From contig CM053032.1 in the NCBI GenBank assembly GCA_028564925.1, positions 122,717,490-122,781,489 of the forward strand: a DNA stretch of 64,000 bases, given 5' to 3'. Positions 34,659-47,081 of the stretch are shown in pieces. Within the stretch, counting starts at the first letter, position 1. The number at the start of each line of letters is the position of its first letter. Source of the DNA: Lithobates sylvaticus. Lineage: Eukaryota; Chordata; Amphibia; Anura; Ranidae. The notes below the pieces were generated by a model. The model did not search any database and was not told where the DNA came from. It saw only the letters and a list, made by a program, of their open reading frames with translations. Both the position numbers and the translations under genes were made by a program.

Positions 34659-35871
34659 GTAATGCCGCGTACACACAAACGGACTTTCCAGCAGACTATG
34701 TCCGACGGTCTTTCCGACGGACTTTCGGTGTAGTTCCGATGGACTTTCTGAACGAGCGGACTTGCGCACACACGAACGGACTTTCCGGCAGACTAGGTCT
34801 GACGGACTTCCCGACAGACTTTCGGCGGAGTTCCGACGGACTTTCCAAATGAACGGACTTGCCCACACACGGACTTAAGTCCGTTCATTTTGAACGTGAC
34901 TCCAGGTACGACGGGACTAGAGAAGGAAGTCAATCTCGCTGCTTTCATTGGCGAGATTGACACCTTGCGAGCCCCGTCGCCTGGTATGGATTTTAAGGGG
35001 AACCCCCTATGCCAATAAAATGGCGTGGGGCCCCCCCAAAGTCCATACCAGACCCTTATCTGAGCACGCAGCCCGGCCGGTCAGGAAAGGGGATGGGGAC
35101 AAAAGAGCGCCCCCCCTCCTGAATTGTACCAGGCCACATGCCCTCAACATGGGGGGGTGGGTGCTTTGGGGAAGGGTGGTGCCCTGCGCCCCCCCCCACC
35201 CCAAAGCACCTTGTCCCCATGTTGATGAGGACAATGGCCTCTTCCTGACAACCCTGGCCATTGGTTGTCAGGGTCTGCGGGCAGGGGTCTTATCGGAATT
35301 TGGGAGCCCATTTTAATAAGGGGGCCCCCAGATCCCGGCCCCCCACCCTATGTGAACAAGTATGGGGTACATCTTCTTCCGACTTCAGGGGTCTCTTCCA
35401 ACTTCTCTGCGCTCTCCGGCCTCTTCTCCCACTCTCCGGCCTCTTCTCCCGCTCTCCGGTATCTTCTCCTGGTCTCCGGTTCTTTTTCGCACTCTCCGGT
35501 ATCTTCTCCTGGTCTCTGGTTCTTCTGCCGGTCTCCTCCGTTATCTTCTTCCAGCTCTTTTACTAGCGTTGGCTCCTTCATCGTCTTCTTCTTCTTCCCT
35601 CCTCTGTTCTTCCGATGTTGACACGGCGCTCTCTCCCACTGTAATGCTGTGTACAGACACTGCGCAACGACTTATATAGGCATGGGGCGGGGTCACCGGG
35701 TGATGTCACCCGGTGACCCCGTCCCTTATGACGGCACAGTTCCAGAATGCCCCGGGACCCCACCCCTTATGACGTCACCGCCTGGGGCATGCTGGGACTG
35801 TGCCGTCATAAGGGGCAGGGTCACCATGCCTATATAAGTCGTTGTGCACTCTGTACACAGCATTACAGCGG
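34659..35871. mobile_element. composite MITE/foldback element
   Basis: The ends are GTAATGCCGCGTACACAC and, reversed, GTAATGCTGTGTACAGAGTG. The left 290 bp are a MITE-like block rich in ACGGACTTTCC. From about 34945 the sequence switches to foldback-type units (GGTATGGATTTTAAGGGG, CCATACCAGACC) shared with 2219-4855. The right 230 bp (35640-35871) form a palindrome with TATATAGG/CCTATATA at mirror positions. The element abuts a LINE endonuclease fragment. Confidence 0.65.
35348..35581 (-). CDS. charged micro-ORF in composite foldback (doubtful)
   Basis: 77 codons beginning MKEPTLVKELEEDNGG, with internal repeats of the type ETRRRY and EAGEWEKRPE. It is nearly half Glu, Arg and Lys. The DNA is a run of CCGGAGAGTGGGAGAAGAGG-like repeats, so composition alone could give this frame. 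Its position matches the charged tracts in foldback copies 1 and 3. TATATAAG-type boxes lie about 110-260 bp upstream. Function unknown; may not be translated. Confidence 0.2.
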   Translation of the reverse strand: MKEPTLVKELEEDNGGDRQKNQRPGEDTGECEKEPETRRRYRRAGEEAGEWEKRPESAEKLEETPEVGRRCTPYLFT

Positions 35872-35874
35872 GAG

Positions 35875-36290
35875 AAACTCCAATGATTACTAGAAGTACG
35901 CACACCCATGTGCAGTTCCACCCATAATGCTTCAGCCTCATCACATTCTCCATCAACTTGGTCCACTTTTACATTCGCTTTGAGATCACTTCTCACATAG
36001 AGGCAGACACCATCACCCCTCCGTTTTACCCTGTCTTTCTAAAAGAGAGCATTAATAGGAATGTTAATAGCCCAGTCATGTGAAGAATGAAGCCAAGATT
36101 CAGCAATACCAATTAAATCATAGCTCCCCTCGTGCACTAGAGCTTTCAACTCACCTATTTTGTGTGGAAGACTTCTGGCACTGGTGAACATACACTTTAA
36201 ACCTTTCACTGCCAGGTCCATGTGCCATACAGACCTACAGAAGTGCCTGCAGGTGGCCAGATCGGTACGCAATATGGACCTCATTTCTCC
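35875..36290 (-). mobile_element. LINE endonuclease fragment (CR1/L2 type)
   Basis: Minus-strand frames give LKCMFTSARSLPHKIGELKA then YDLIGIAESWLHSSHDWAI (the Glu in AESW is the catalytic position of the apurinic-type endonuclease), and further on DQVDGECDEAEALWVELHMG. The two parts are in different frames. It is the 5' part of ORF2 only. The composite foldback directly follows its left end and probably inserted into it. Confidence 0.8.
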
Positions 36291-37511
36291 CTCTCCTATA
36301 AGCTCATGGTCACTTCAATGACCATAAACTTTTAGCAGAATTGTTCAGCAGACTCTGCTGAACAATTCTATAACTCTGATCAGCGGATTACAACCCATTG
36401 ATCAAAGTTATTAACCTCAAATGTGACCGCTCCCCCCACCCATGCCGCCGCTTCCCTGCCCCAGCCTCTTCACCTCCTGCCACTCCCTTCCACCTAAAAT
36501 GACTCCCCCACTCTCCTTTCCTATCCCCTTCACCCCCTTTTTCCCCCAGCACTGATTACCCCCCCTTCACCGATCCGACTCCCCCAAACCGGATCCCCCA
36601 CAGCTACCATCATTAGCTGGCATCCCTCCTCTGCCACTCCCGTCGGCTTCAAGTGCTGCACGGGGGGATCCAGATGTGTCCCTCCACCAGTCATATCGCC
36701 CACGTACTGCCCCCACACCCCCCCGAACCATCACCGCTCCGAGCGGCATCCCTCCTTCCTCTCCCGCTGTCTGCAGCTTCTGCCCGGCACTGAGATCCGG
36801 TGATCTGTCATGCTGAGAGCGTGGGGGAGGGGGGGAACGTTGGGGGTGATGTTGGGGCTTGGGGCGGCTTGGTAAGTATGTGTTTACCAAGCCCCCCCTG
36901 TAGTACAATGGGCACAGGCACCGATCACTATAGATCGCTCCTATATGCCCACTGACAGCTGATACATAATAAACCAGAGTGTTACTATGTATCAGACTGT
37001 CATTTTATGCAGATTCCTTATTTCATTCAAGTAAAGTGCTGCAGAGAAAGGGACTTTCGCTGTTTTAAAAAGAGAGATATGGGGGGGGGTCTGTTCAGAC
37101 CTCTGATATCTCAACAAAGACCTGATGTGGAAATGTAAGCCCTGAAAATGATAGACTTTATTATTAATGTGACTTACAGTAATCTTTCAATGACTCTATA
37201 GTTTCAGAATATGTTTAGAATCAACAGAGACACCATACCCAGCTGTGGAATTTTATCTGGAATAGCTATCTGACAAAAGCCTTGTCTCTGACCATTTGGT
37301 AGCATAATAATGTCACTTCAAAGGAGGTGGGAGGTGGGAAGGGAACAGGAAGAACTTGGTCATAAAATGGAAGCTGGTGTCCAAGCTTAAGAAAGCCCCC
37401 CCACCCCCATTGGCTCAATGTCATATGGAAGGGGGGTGAGGGGGGGGGGTTTACAAGTGTGTATATATCAGAATACACACCCCTGGCTCTCTCTCTTCGG
37501 CTCACGGTCTA
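36291..37511. other. intergenic; C-rich stretch and hairpin
   Basis: 36420-36900 is C-rich with GGGGGAGG-type runs. 36940-36970 (TATAGATCGCTCCTATATGC) may be a MITE end. No coding frame has family resemblance. Confidence 0.45.
36337..36369. repeat. perfect 14-bp hairpin
   Basis: AGAATTGTTCAGCA, five-base loop GACTC, and its exact complement. The stem is short; no function is assigned. Confidence 0.7.
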
Positions 37512-37653
37512 GATGAAGGATGGTCATTTAAGAGCTATCTATATAATGTATTTGTATTATCTAATTTCTTTTTTTTCTCCCTACCTTTTTCTATCCTAGG
37601 ATTTGACTTAATACCTTGATAGCATGTGTATGTCAATTGTAACCATATCTCCG
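37512..37653. repeat. dispersed repeat, copy A
   Basis: GATGAAGGATGGTCATTTAA through ATGTGTATGTCAATTGTAAC, about 90% like 50137-50272. The family is not identified. Flanks beyond the shared part differ on at least one side, so one copy is interrupted. Confidence 0.75.
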
Positions 37654-38299
37654 GTTTGAATTAACTATCCTTGTAGACTGGCAACACTGCATTTTTAACA
37701 TCACTGTGCTATATTTGGTAATCTCTGATTATTCTAACGTTTCTTTTCTGTATAAATACATTTGATTGTTATTCTTTTCGCACATCGTTATCATTCGTTT
37801 TTAATTCTATCCGTAATAGCTGCAACTGCATGGGTTGATTCTTATATAGACAAAAGGTTTTAATCACTTATTTTATGTATCATTAATCAAGTGAGGTAGG
37901 TAAAGATCGCCATAACTGATGGTGCCCTGTGTGAGAAAGTTTAACGCTTGGGTGAATGCGATTTCTTGTATGGAAGACAGAGCTGGTTTATACCTAACCC
38001 CAGAAACGCTAAGCATTTTTTTCTTATATCTTTTGTGTTCACCTGTCTCCCGTCTGAATACCCAGACTAACAAACTTATCAGAACTTTCCTTTTTACCTT
38101 TTGTCTATACTAATACTTTGATGAGAGTGATTTTGAATAATGTGTATATATAAAATGAAATTGTAAGTGCAAATGATAAGGGCTCCATTTTGGAATCTTG
38201 GAGGCAGTGGAAAAGGATATGTGCCTCTCTGCTAAAAAGCAATTTCAGTTGACCCATTGAATGAGATTAGGCCAATCATTGTGATTGAAATGCACCTGT
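37654..38299. other. intergenic, no gene seen
   Basis: AT-rich; the short frames at 37873-38113 lack recognisable motifs. Confidence 0.45.
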
Positions 38300-38560
38300 G
38301 GGCATAGAGCTATGTTTCCACTGGTGCAACTCTAAGGTCGCACGATTCAGTGTGACTGAGGTGCAACTTTAGTGCGACTGTGGTGTAGCTTTGAATGCGA
38401 CTTTGTTCCAAATTTACACTCTGGGTCGGAGTCACATCCGGAGTTGCATCAGGGTGGTGCAGGTACCTTTTCAGAGTCGCTGCAGATTTGAGTCACATAG
38501 ATTGGAATGGGTGCTATTGAATTCAATGGGCTGCGACTTGGGAAATCAGGTCAGGGTCTA
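38300..38560. mobile_element. MITE fragment (CTATGTTTCCACTGG)
   Basis: GAGCTATGTTTCCACTGGTG with repeated GCGACT/GTGCAACT motifs is typical of Harbinger-like MITE ends. The opposite terminal repeat is not found. Confidence 0.45.
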
Positions 38561-38688
38561 AGCGTTCATAAGGATGGGTAATAGAATTGCTTCAAAGAGG
38601 GGGTCTGATAGGGGTGAACCCTACCAACTGACCCAAGGGAAGAGATGATAGATAAATATGGGCCCTGGGTGGTACAATATATTCGTTA

Positions 38689-40022
38689 CATAGTTACATA
38701 GTTAGTCAGGTGGAAAAAATACATAAGTCCATCTAGTACAATCATAAAAAAAAAAAATAAAATAAAAAATATCATACAATCCCATATACACAATCCTATA
38801 CCCACAGTTGATCCAGAGGAAGATGAAAAAAAACCCCAGAAAAGCAGGATCCAATTTGCTACAGCAGGGGAAAATATTCCTTCCTGATCCCAGAGAGGCA
38901 ATCCCTGGATCAACTTTACCTGTAAATGTTAGTACCCAGCTATATTATGTACATTAAGGAAAGAATTCAGGCCTTTCTTAAAGCAATCTACTGAGCTGGC
39001 CAGAAACACCTATGGAGGGAGTCTATTACACATTTTCACAGCTCTTACTGTGAAGAAACCTTTCCATATTTGGAGATGAAATCTCTTTTCCTCTAGACGT
39101 AAAGAGTGCCCCCTTGTCCTCAGTGTTGACCGTAAAGTGAATAACTCAACACCAAGTTCACTATATGGACCCCTTATATATTTATGCATGGTGATCATAT
39201 CCCCCCTTAATCTCTTCTTCTCAAGAGTGAATACATTCAGTTCCTCTAATCTTTCCTCATAGCTGAGCTCCTCCTTGCCTCTTATCAGTTTGGTTGCCCT
39301 TCTCTGCACTTTCTCCAGTTCCCCGATATCCTTTGAGAACTGGTGCCCAAAACTGAACTGCATATTCCAGATGAGGTCTTACTAATGATTTGTACAGGGG
39401 CAAAATTATATCTTTCTCTCTTGAGTCCAGACCTCTCTTAATACAAGAAAGGACTTTGCTCGCTTTGGAAACCGCAGCTTGGCATTGCATGCTATTATTG
39501 AGCTTATGAGCTACCAAAACCCCCAGATCCTTCTCAACCATTGACTCCCCCAGTTGTACTCCACCTAGTATGTATGATGCATGCATATTCTTAGCTCTCA
39601 AGTGCATAACTTTACATTTATCAACATTAAACCTCATCTGCCACATAGTCGCCCAATTAGACAGTGCATTGAGGTTGGCTTGTAAATTGGAGACATCCTG
39701 TAAGGATGTTATTCCACTGCATATCTTAGTGTCATCTGCAAATACAGAAATGTTACTTTTAATCCCAGACCATATATCATTTATAAAGATATTAAAAAGT
39801 AAGAACTGAACCTTGGGGTACACCACTGATAACCTTAGACAATTCAGAGTAAGAATCATTAACCACTACTCTCTGAATTCTGTCTTTTAGCAAGTTTTCT
39901 ATCCATTTACAAACTGATATTTCCAATCCTGTAGACTTTACCTTACACATGAGCCGTGTGTGGGGAACTGTGTCAAACAATTTTGCAAAATCCAACTATA
40001 CCACGTCCACAGCCACCCCTCT
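38689..40022 (-). mobile_element. CR1-like LINE, longest copy in the window
   Basis: Reversed tail at 38689, then 3' untranslated region, then RT on the minus strand. The 39792-39995 frame has MDFAKLFDTVPHTRLMCKVK (motif A region) and SGVPQGSVLTF (motif B). The 39257-39859 frame (200 residues) has ISVFADDTKICSGITS, with catalytic Asp-Asp intact, and VEKDLGVLVAHKLNNSMQCQ. The 39010-39363 frame has the C-terminal LEKVQRRATKLIRGKEELSY. Two or three frame changes; 5' truncated at about 40022. Its relatively intact state makes it a good reference for the other CR1 pieces. Confidence 0.9.
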
Positions 40023-43000
40023 CGTGATTGGGATTTTTCTTGGGAAGGGAAGAGGTTTTCTAAGAAAGGTACATTTAAACTTAAAGTATGGAAAGATCTG
40101 TACGGTGCTCACCACAAAAAGATGACACGGCCATATGAAAAAGATACTTGGGCTATATGTATGCTTGAGTCAGTGAATAAGACGGAGAAAATTAATGTTT
40201 TTATGGTGGGAGTTAAGGAGAAAACACCAAATGATGCTGAGGAATAGGGACAAGCAGGGACAGCCACTAGACCCACATCCCCAGAGTAGTGACAGTGATG
40301 AACAGGGGGACGATGAGGAATTGTCAGGATTGGAGCCTTATACAATCGCCCGGTCCTTGTTGGCAAAATACTCAGAAGCTGATAGGAATTATCATCTATT
40401 AGCAGATGACAAAAAAGGGGAAGCCACAACTTGCTGCCAAGTTTGACACCCCATTTAAAAACCCCAATGAATCACAGAAAAACTCTTCTTGTGAAGCTTT
40501 GAAACAAAAGGAAAGACATAGAGCAGCAAGCCATGGGATGGGAATGCTGGATCCATGGGAGAAAAGTCTCCCCAGTTCCAGAGATCATACACCATCAAAA
40601 TGGATACTTTCTTCCCCGCTGACAGAAGAACCTCCATTTATTGTCTGCGAGCCAACATTCTCCCCTAGACGGCAGTTAACAAGCAATTCCGCTGCTGTAA
40701 GCAATACTGGCAGTTCTGCTACAGAGTGCACTGCCTATGTACCTTTACACCCCCCAAGTAACTAGCACCCCACAGCAAGGACCTGTGTGGTGTCGTTATA
40801 ATGGGGAAAGGATATCACCCAATGTGGGCACACCTGTGTACCATGGGACTGTTAATGTCACCCTTCAGGGCACTTTGCAGTAGGATAAAGTGCCCCCACC
40901 TGGCAACAACAATCTTCCCCTGTCTTATTGGGATCCTGTGACAGAATCCCAAAAGACCAATCAACAACTGATATCTTTTTCAGATGACATATCTGTCTAT
41001 CCTCTAAGAAAAAGGGTGGTTTATGATAACAGTGGGAGATCCACTGGGAAGATGGCACATCATGTGCGTTGGACTCCCTCTGAGATGTAGGGATTTCTGA
41101 GTGTTATCCCCCATCCAAGAACAGATCCCATTAAAATTTGCCAAAGAGCTACTGAACATCCAGGCAAGCTACAATGCAAACTGGGGTGATATGCTTTAAA
41201 TAATGAAAAGGGTTTGTGGAGATGGGGACTTTGATGAAATCCTCAGTAAAACTAATATTCCACAGACCCTGTATGTTCCAGCCATCAAGGAGATATACTC
41301 ACTAAGCAATTGGCACAGTTGATTAAAACAGTCTATCCTCCCCAGTCTTGGACCAAGGTGTCAGGAGTGATCCAAGGTTCAAAGGAAGATTGTATGACAC
41401 ACTACAATCACTTTAAACAAGCTGTGGAATTGAGGACATTACTAACAGTGCCCTATCATCCGTATTGATATATAGCTTCATTACCGGGTTGAGAGGAAAC
41501 ATCAGGGAAAAATTGATGACTGCAAATCCAGACTGGAGAGATAAGCCCCTCTCCTCTTTGTTGTCACTTGCAAATGCTATTGAATGGAACCATAGCCTCC
41601 TTTCCCTGTGGAAGCCTAATACGGAGAAACGCAGCGTGTGGAGCTAGCAGAGTGGACGGTCTCACACATTACGCCCCAGTCAGCTGGCGCGAGCCGCGGC
41701 TGTGTTCTTTCATTTTTTTTGGAAGTGCTTGCTGTTTTTAAAAGTGCTTGCTGTTTCATGTTTTAAAGTTTTAAAGTTCTGTAGTGCAGTGCTGTGCTGT
41801 GGTTTTGAATAAACGAACTTGGATTTTAAACATATTACGCTATGAAGCCCTCTTTTTTCCTCCCATGATGTTCCTATTGAAACTGCCTTACCCATAAAAC
41901 GTGGGTCCTACGGAGTGGATCCAGATGGATGTACTTGACATGTCAGCCTGAGTGATCTCTCCTGCTCTGTGCCTATCAGATCTCCGTAATAGAGATCCGA
42001 CTTTTCTGGTAAGCGGCCATCTGGCTTTTTATTATCCTTTGGCTGTTACATGAGGACTGTTACTGTGAAGAAATAAGTAGAACAGTTTGTTTTTTGATTA
42101 GAACAGTTCATGTATGCTGATCTATTTTTGTATCATTTTTGTTTCATAATTTTTGTTTTTTTATCTAAACTCTTGCTCACAATCAGTTAATTTGTTTCAT
42201 TGTGCATGTAGCGGCACATCTATTTTATTTAGTAGTGCACTTTTGTTTTTTTAGCACAGGTGTAGCACAGATATTATGCAAATTGCACTAGGTATTTAGT
42301 AGCGCATCTATTCTCCTCCTAAACTGAATATTCAGTTTTTTGTTTAGATTGCAGCACTATGATATATATTCACATATTTTTATATAGTTATTATTTATCA
42401 TTTTTTATATTGACTGGGGGTAGCACAGATTTTTCCACAATACATTGAAAGGAATATAGCAGATTCAGAGTCACAGAAACCTCAATCTGCATTGTGACTG
42501 ATCAGTTGAACAGTGCAGATCTCGACCAAAAACCAAATGGCAAACTGGTTTGCTTTAACTGCCACAAACCTGTACACTTCAAGAGGGATTGTAAAGCTCC
42601 AAGACAAAGTAGGCCAGCAGGACATGGAGAGGAAATGGCCATGCTGGCATTAAGGAAGGAAAGTCTCCAGGCAGAAGGGAGGGGAGGGGAGAGGATGTGA
42701 AATTAAAATTCACTGGAAGAAGCTGTAGTAAGCGCACGGGAAAAATGCCGCTAATCTTTGCTGCCAGGTGGTTAGCGAAACAGTATGAATATTTGAAAGT
42801 GCAAAACATCCCTAAAAGAAGCGCTAGAAATAATCAAAGGTAACATCAGTACTTTAGAAGCTTCTATGTCAAATTCTGAGGCTATCCACCAGCAATTAGT
42901 ACTAGAAAACCAAGGATTACAGGAGGATGTTCATCGGATGGGGAAAAGACTGAAGGATGCAGAAGGTGAAATTAAACCATTATCTGTCAGTTGCCAGGAG

Positions 43001-43615
43001 CCGTTTGCTCAGTTTTCAGATAAAGGCGATAACAGAGCAACTGATTTGGGTAGGTCTGAACTCAGAGGAACATCCTCCACACCTAAGGTATGTACCAACA
43101 AGAATAAATCCCTGGAAGGTAAGAGTTCTTTAAAAATTGCCCCTATATCTTGTAAACAGCCAGCTACTAATCCAGTTGTAGCCATGCCACGTGTAGCCAT
43201 CGAACATTCTCAGTCGTCTAAAACAAAGCCATTTGTTAAGAGATGTTGTACCACTTTGGATAAGATAAAATGTCACTTATGTGGTTTATTTGGTCATATC
43301 GCGAGATTCTGTCAATCCAGTTCCAGTGAAAATGTCGGTAAACATAAACCATATAGGATCACAAGATGTGATTTTGAAGTGTACTCTGCACGCTTCGCCA
43401 CGTGGCCTAGGAGTCAGAAGTATGGACTACCTAGGTCATGGGTCCCATTCCAAAATCCTGAGAATGCATCCATACAGGCTGAGAAGGGGCTAAGCAGATC
43501 TCTGAAAGAATTTAAATCTTACAAAACAGACGTTAAGGGTTTAAGAAGAAGTAGAGGTTATTATAGAAAAGTTGCTCATATGTGTGATGTCTGGAGTTCG
43601 TCTTTAACCTAGCTA
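40023..43615 (+). mobile_element. retrovirus-like gag fossil, broken
   Basis: Plus-strand pieces resemble the Gag region of an endogenous-retrovirus or LTR-type element: an acidic matrix-side segment (about 40195-40446), a capsid-like segment (about 41340-41640), and two CX2CX4HX4C zinc knuckles, one at about 42555-42600 and one at about 43270-43315. A 248-residue open frame (42866-43612) has a coiled-coil-like start and the second knuckle. The element is broken by many changes and split by a PLE-like insertion. No pol or env was recognised and no matching LTR pair was found, so the family cannot be fixed. It appears old. Confidence 0.6.
41597..42443 (+). mobile_element. PLE-like insertion in the gag fossil
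   Basis: Non-coding block with GGAGAAACGCAGCGTGTGG near its start (compare GAAACGCGT), AATAAA near 41808 and a T-rich end. Flanking ATTGAATGGAACCATAGC (from 41579) and ATTGAAAGGAATATAGC (from 42444) could be a diverged target duplication. Borders and family are inference. Confidence 0.4.
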
Positions 43616-44341
43616 ATTGTATGAGTGTGTGTACGGAATATGGAATATATGTTGTGTCATCTAACTCTGAGATCTGCTGTCTCAACTGCTGAGAACCCAC
43701 CCAAATGCCCCCCCCCGTCTTTCTGACCAGGTCGGTGAGAGTGAAAAAGCGAATTGTATTGACATGCAAATTACCTAAGCCAAGATAAATATCTGTAACA
43801 GTGAATTGGAAAGTGTATTTACTAAAATGTGTTTGTTTTCCAGAGAGACAGTTCTGCGAGATGTTCTTTGTGGTGAGGTATTATGATTTGTAGATAAATG
43901 GTACGGCTAAAAGGTTTATTACGAGTTGCAAATTTTTTTCTCACCATGGTAAATACATTTTTGGGGGGGGGGGGAAATTAATGGTAGACCATAAAACAAA
44001 TCCATGTGGAATTAAAGTTGAGCTCAAAATTTTTTGGTATTTTAAAATAAAAAGTGCACTGTTCCAAAATAAGAAAGACTTTCTTTATGGAATGTAATGT
44101 AATGTATGTTTGTGTTTCATATGCTAATGTCTTGTTACAGGTATATAACCATTGGTTTATTTTGTTTCTAGGGGGAAAAATTGAATGTTTATTACTAAAA
44201 TTGTATTGGTGTTTTATCCCTCAGATTCGATAATTGGGTTTCATGGCTTTTAGAACAAAAGGAAATTACAGCCTCCATAGACAACTTTATACAAAAATTG
44301 TTTTTCTTTTTCCTGGTTTCAGCACCATTATCTAGTTACAT
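43616..44341. other. unassigned, perhaps remainder of the gag fossil
   Basis: No coding frame recognised; a G-run lies near 43962-43974. Confidence 0.4.
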
Positions 44342-44362
44342 ACCATATTTATCGGTGTATAA

Positions 44363-44612
44363 GGCCACTTTCACACTGAAGCGCTTCTAAACTGCCAGTA
44401 AAACCACTGAACGCTTTTGAAGAGCTTTGCAGGCGCTTTTGAAGAGCTTTCCATTCATTTAAATGGGGAGGTGAGTTTTTCACAGCCCTGCCAGCACACT
44501 GCCCCAGTGTGAAAGCGTTCATTGATTTTAATGGAAATACGTTTTCGTGAGCCTTTTAGGCGCATTTTTAAGCGTGAAAGCACCTGAAAAGCGCCTCAGT
44601 GTGAAAGTGGTC
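44363..44612. mobile_element. Harbinger-like MITE (GGCCACTTTCACACTG)
   Basis: The ends are GGCCACTTTCACACTGAAGC and, reversed, GACCACTTTCACACTGAGGC. TAA at 44360-44362 and 44613-44615 is the exact three-base duplication. It sits inside the end of the larger MITE, so it is younger. Confidence 0.9.
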
Positions 44613-44714
44613 TAACACGCGCCGGCGTATAACACGCACCCCAAGTTTAGGAGGGAATTTAAAAGAAAACAACTTTTGGGAGGGAAGTTTAAGGAAAAAA
44701 ACTTACATTTAAAT

Positions 44715-45054
44715 GCCCATTAATGCAGCATTGTCAGTGTCATTTGCAGCCTTGCATTGCAGCCTTGTCAGTCATTTGCAGCCTTCCATTGCAGCCTTGT
44801 CAGTCATTTGCAGCCTTCCATTGCAGCCTTGTCAGTCATTTGCAGCCTTCCATTGCAGCCTTGTCAGTCATTTACAGCCTTCCATTGCAGCCTTGTCTGT
44901 CATTTGCAGCCTTCCATGTCATTTGTAGCCTTCCATGTCATTTGTAGCCTTCCATGTCATTTGCAGCCTTGTCAGTGTATTTTTTCTTTTAAAAATGGCG
45001 TATCTTCGGCCGTTCTCGGCTATCTTCGGCCGTTCTCGGCTATCTTCGGCCATT
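44715..45054. repeat. 32-bp and 20-bp tandem repeats
   Basis: 44750-44980 has units CATTGCAGCCTTGTCAGTCA plus TTTGCAGCCTTC (32 bp). 45001-45054 has TATCTTCGGCCGTTCTCGGC (20 bp) about 2.7 times. Open frames here are repeat artefacts. Confidence 0.9.
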
Positions 45055-47081
45055 GATACGTGGGGGATGTTGCTGCGCCTTCCTTTGTAATCAAGCCGCC
45101 AACACTACAATCAGACTAATTGTGACAGAATATATGTGTAAAAAGTGTAGCGCTTACAAGTGTCTCTGTGCAGAAACGGTACTACAGAATGGAATTCTGT
45201 GTACACCTGTTGCTGCTCAGAATTTTTATCTTAAAATATAAAAAATTTGATAGTGAGAATAAAGTGACCGATTAGATCACCTAATAGAAAATAGTGCATC
45301 AGTATGGAAAACACATATCACAGTGTTGAAATAAAACTAGGTAAGTGTACAGTGCAAACATATAACAAAACAGGTATGTGTACACTCAATAAGAGTTAAT
45401 AGGCAAAATAGTCAGAAAATGACCAAAAGATCATATGAAAAAAGGCCTATATATATCCTCGGAGTGAAAATAGAAATGGTGAAAATTACATATATATGTT
45501 GGAAAATATTACACAAATAAACATAATAACTTCCAATTGACATTCGTAGAGAGCTATAATGAGTGATTAGATCAAAATCTCACTCAAAAAAATTATTATG
45601 TATGTTACTGTCCATAATATTGAAGCAATTCGTATATGTCAAACAGTTGGTCAAAACCTGGCGTGTAATCAGGGTAAATTCAGATACTATGTCCTCTCTT
45701 ATTCGGACGGCATCATGAACATGAAGGAATATTCAAATGCGCTTACCGTATGCGGCGGACCCACTGACCGATGGTGAGGGGTCAAACAGGCGTGGTAGGC
45801 TACCAACAGGTGCCTAAAGGTGGATCAATCTGCAAAGCTGGAGACTGGAACAGGCCAGGACTGTCGTCTTAATCGGTACTCACCAACTTCACGGAAGCGC
45901 TAATCACAGAGCTGGTAAACCAGGTTATTCAATCATGGGCGATCGATTTTCCTCAAAGATTGTCGGCATGGATCAAAGAAAAAAGAAGAAAGAAGAGAGC
46001 CTCCTCATAGTGTAAAAAAATCCCATTGAAAAGGATTATATTTATTCAAGGAATAGGTGCACTTCCATCAATAAATTTCATGAGGGGAAGTTATTCCATA
46101 AAATTAAAATAGAGTAAAAATAGAGTAAAAAAACGCAGTGAGGCAGTATAGCTAGAGTAAAACAACCGACGCGTTTCGTCTGCAAAGACTTCTGCTGGGG
46201 TATGCTCCAGTACACTGCCACTGCGTTATATATATAGTATACATATCCACCAATTACTTACATCACCTGTGGTAATCCAAACAGCCACACTTCCGGTTTG
46301 ACCAGCTAAGACTTCATTGGTAGTGTCTCAGAGGGCTAATAACCAATGGCAGATACCAATGAATGTTGAGATAAAGGTCAATCTAAGTTTGGCCAATCAA
46401 ATGTTAAAAAGACCACAATAAAGCATATGACGCCTGTATATAGCGCTAATAATGGCGCACGCTATAGGCCGAGAAAGAAGTATAATCGTGGGCAAAATTG
46501 CCGCGGTTCGCCTCGTGTAGTGGGCGTCTCTAACAGCCAATGAAACTCGTCCCCAGTCCGACCGCGCCCCACGACACCAATGCGTGCTGACGTCATCGCG
46601 CGGTCGCGGCGGAAGTGACGAATGGACAATGTTAACAATAGCGGGAGCGGAAGTCGCCACGTGGAACGCAAACACAGCGGCCTCCGCCGGAAGTGACGAA
46701 CGAAAGGTCACATGTAGTGCGGGAGCGGATGTGTCTGTCAAAAAAACAAACAGCCACCCATCGTAAGACATAATAAATGCCCAGATAAAAAATATAGTGG
46801 AACGCTCTGAGTCCACAAGATGGCGTGACTCACAGGAGGTGAAACTCGACAACTGGGAAAAATAACATTAACACATATTTGCCCGGAGACTGGCTATTTG
46901 AAATGAACCAGAATACAGATCAGATGTAATCATTATATGTAAAAAATTAAAATATAAATATTCATAACTTCAGATAAATGATTAACATCGACATTGAATA
47001 TAAATATACATAAAAATATTGCAATGTGGATAAATCAAAAAATTATATAACGGCAGTGTAAATGTACAGTGCAACCACATA
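45055..47081 (-). mobile_element. PLE-like unit, copy 4, with 14-bp target duplication
   Basis: TATCTTCGGCCATT occurs at 45041-45054 and 47082-47095, exactly flanking a 2.0-kb insert. On the minus strand, near 46160-46200, it reads CAGCAGAAGTCTTTGCAGAC followed by GAAACGCGTCGG, the motif I associate with Penelope-like elements. No RT or endonuclease frame is left; the frames at 46397-46852 show no family motifs. The target lies in a tandem repeat, so part of the duplication could be pre-existing. The ATT at its end is found only at these two junctions. Confidence 0.6.

Noticed and set aside
36420-36900. C-rich block as a CpG island or promoter
   Set aside because: It is mostly CCCC/CCACC low complexity with few CpGs and no gene follows it.
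44713-45056. Cys/Leu/Gln-rich open frames on the plus strand
   Set aside because: They encode the 32-bp tandem repeat in three frames.
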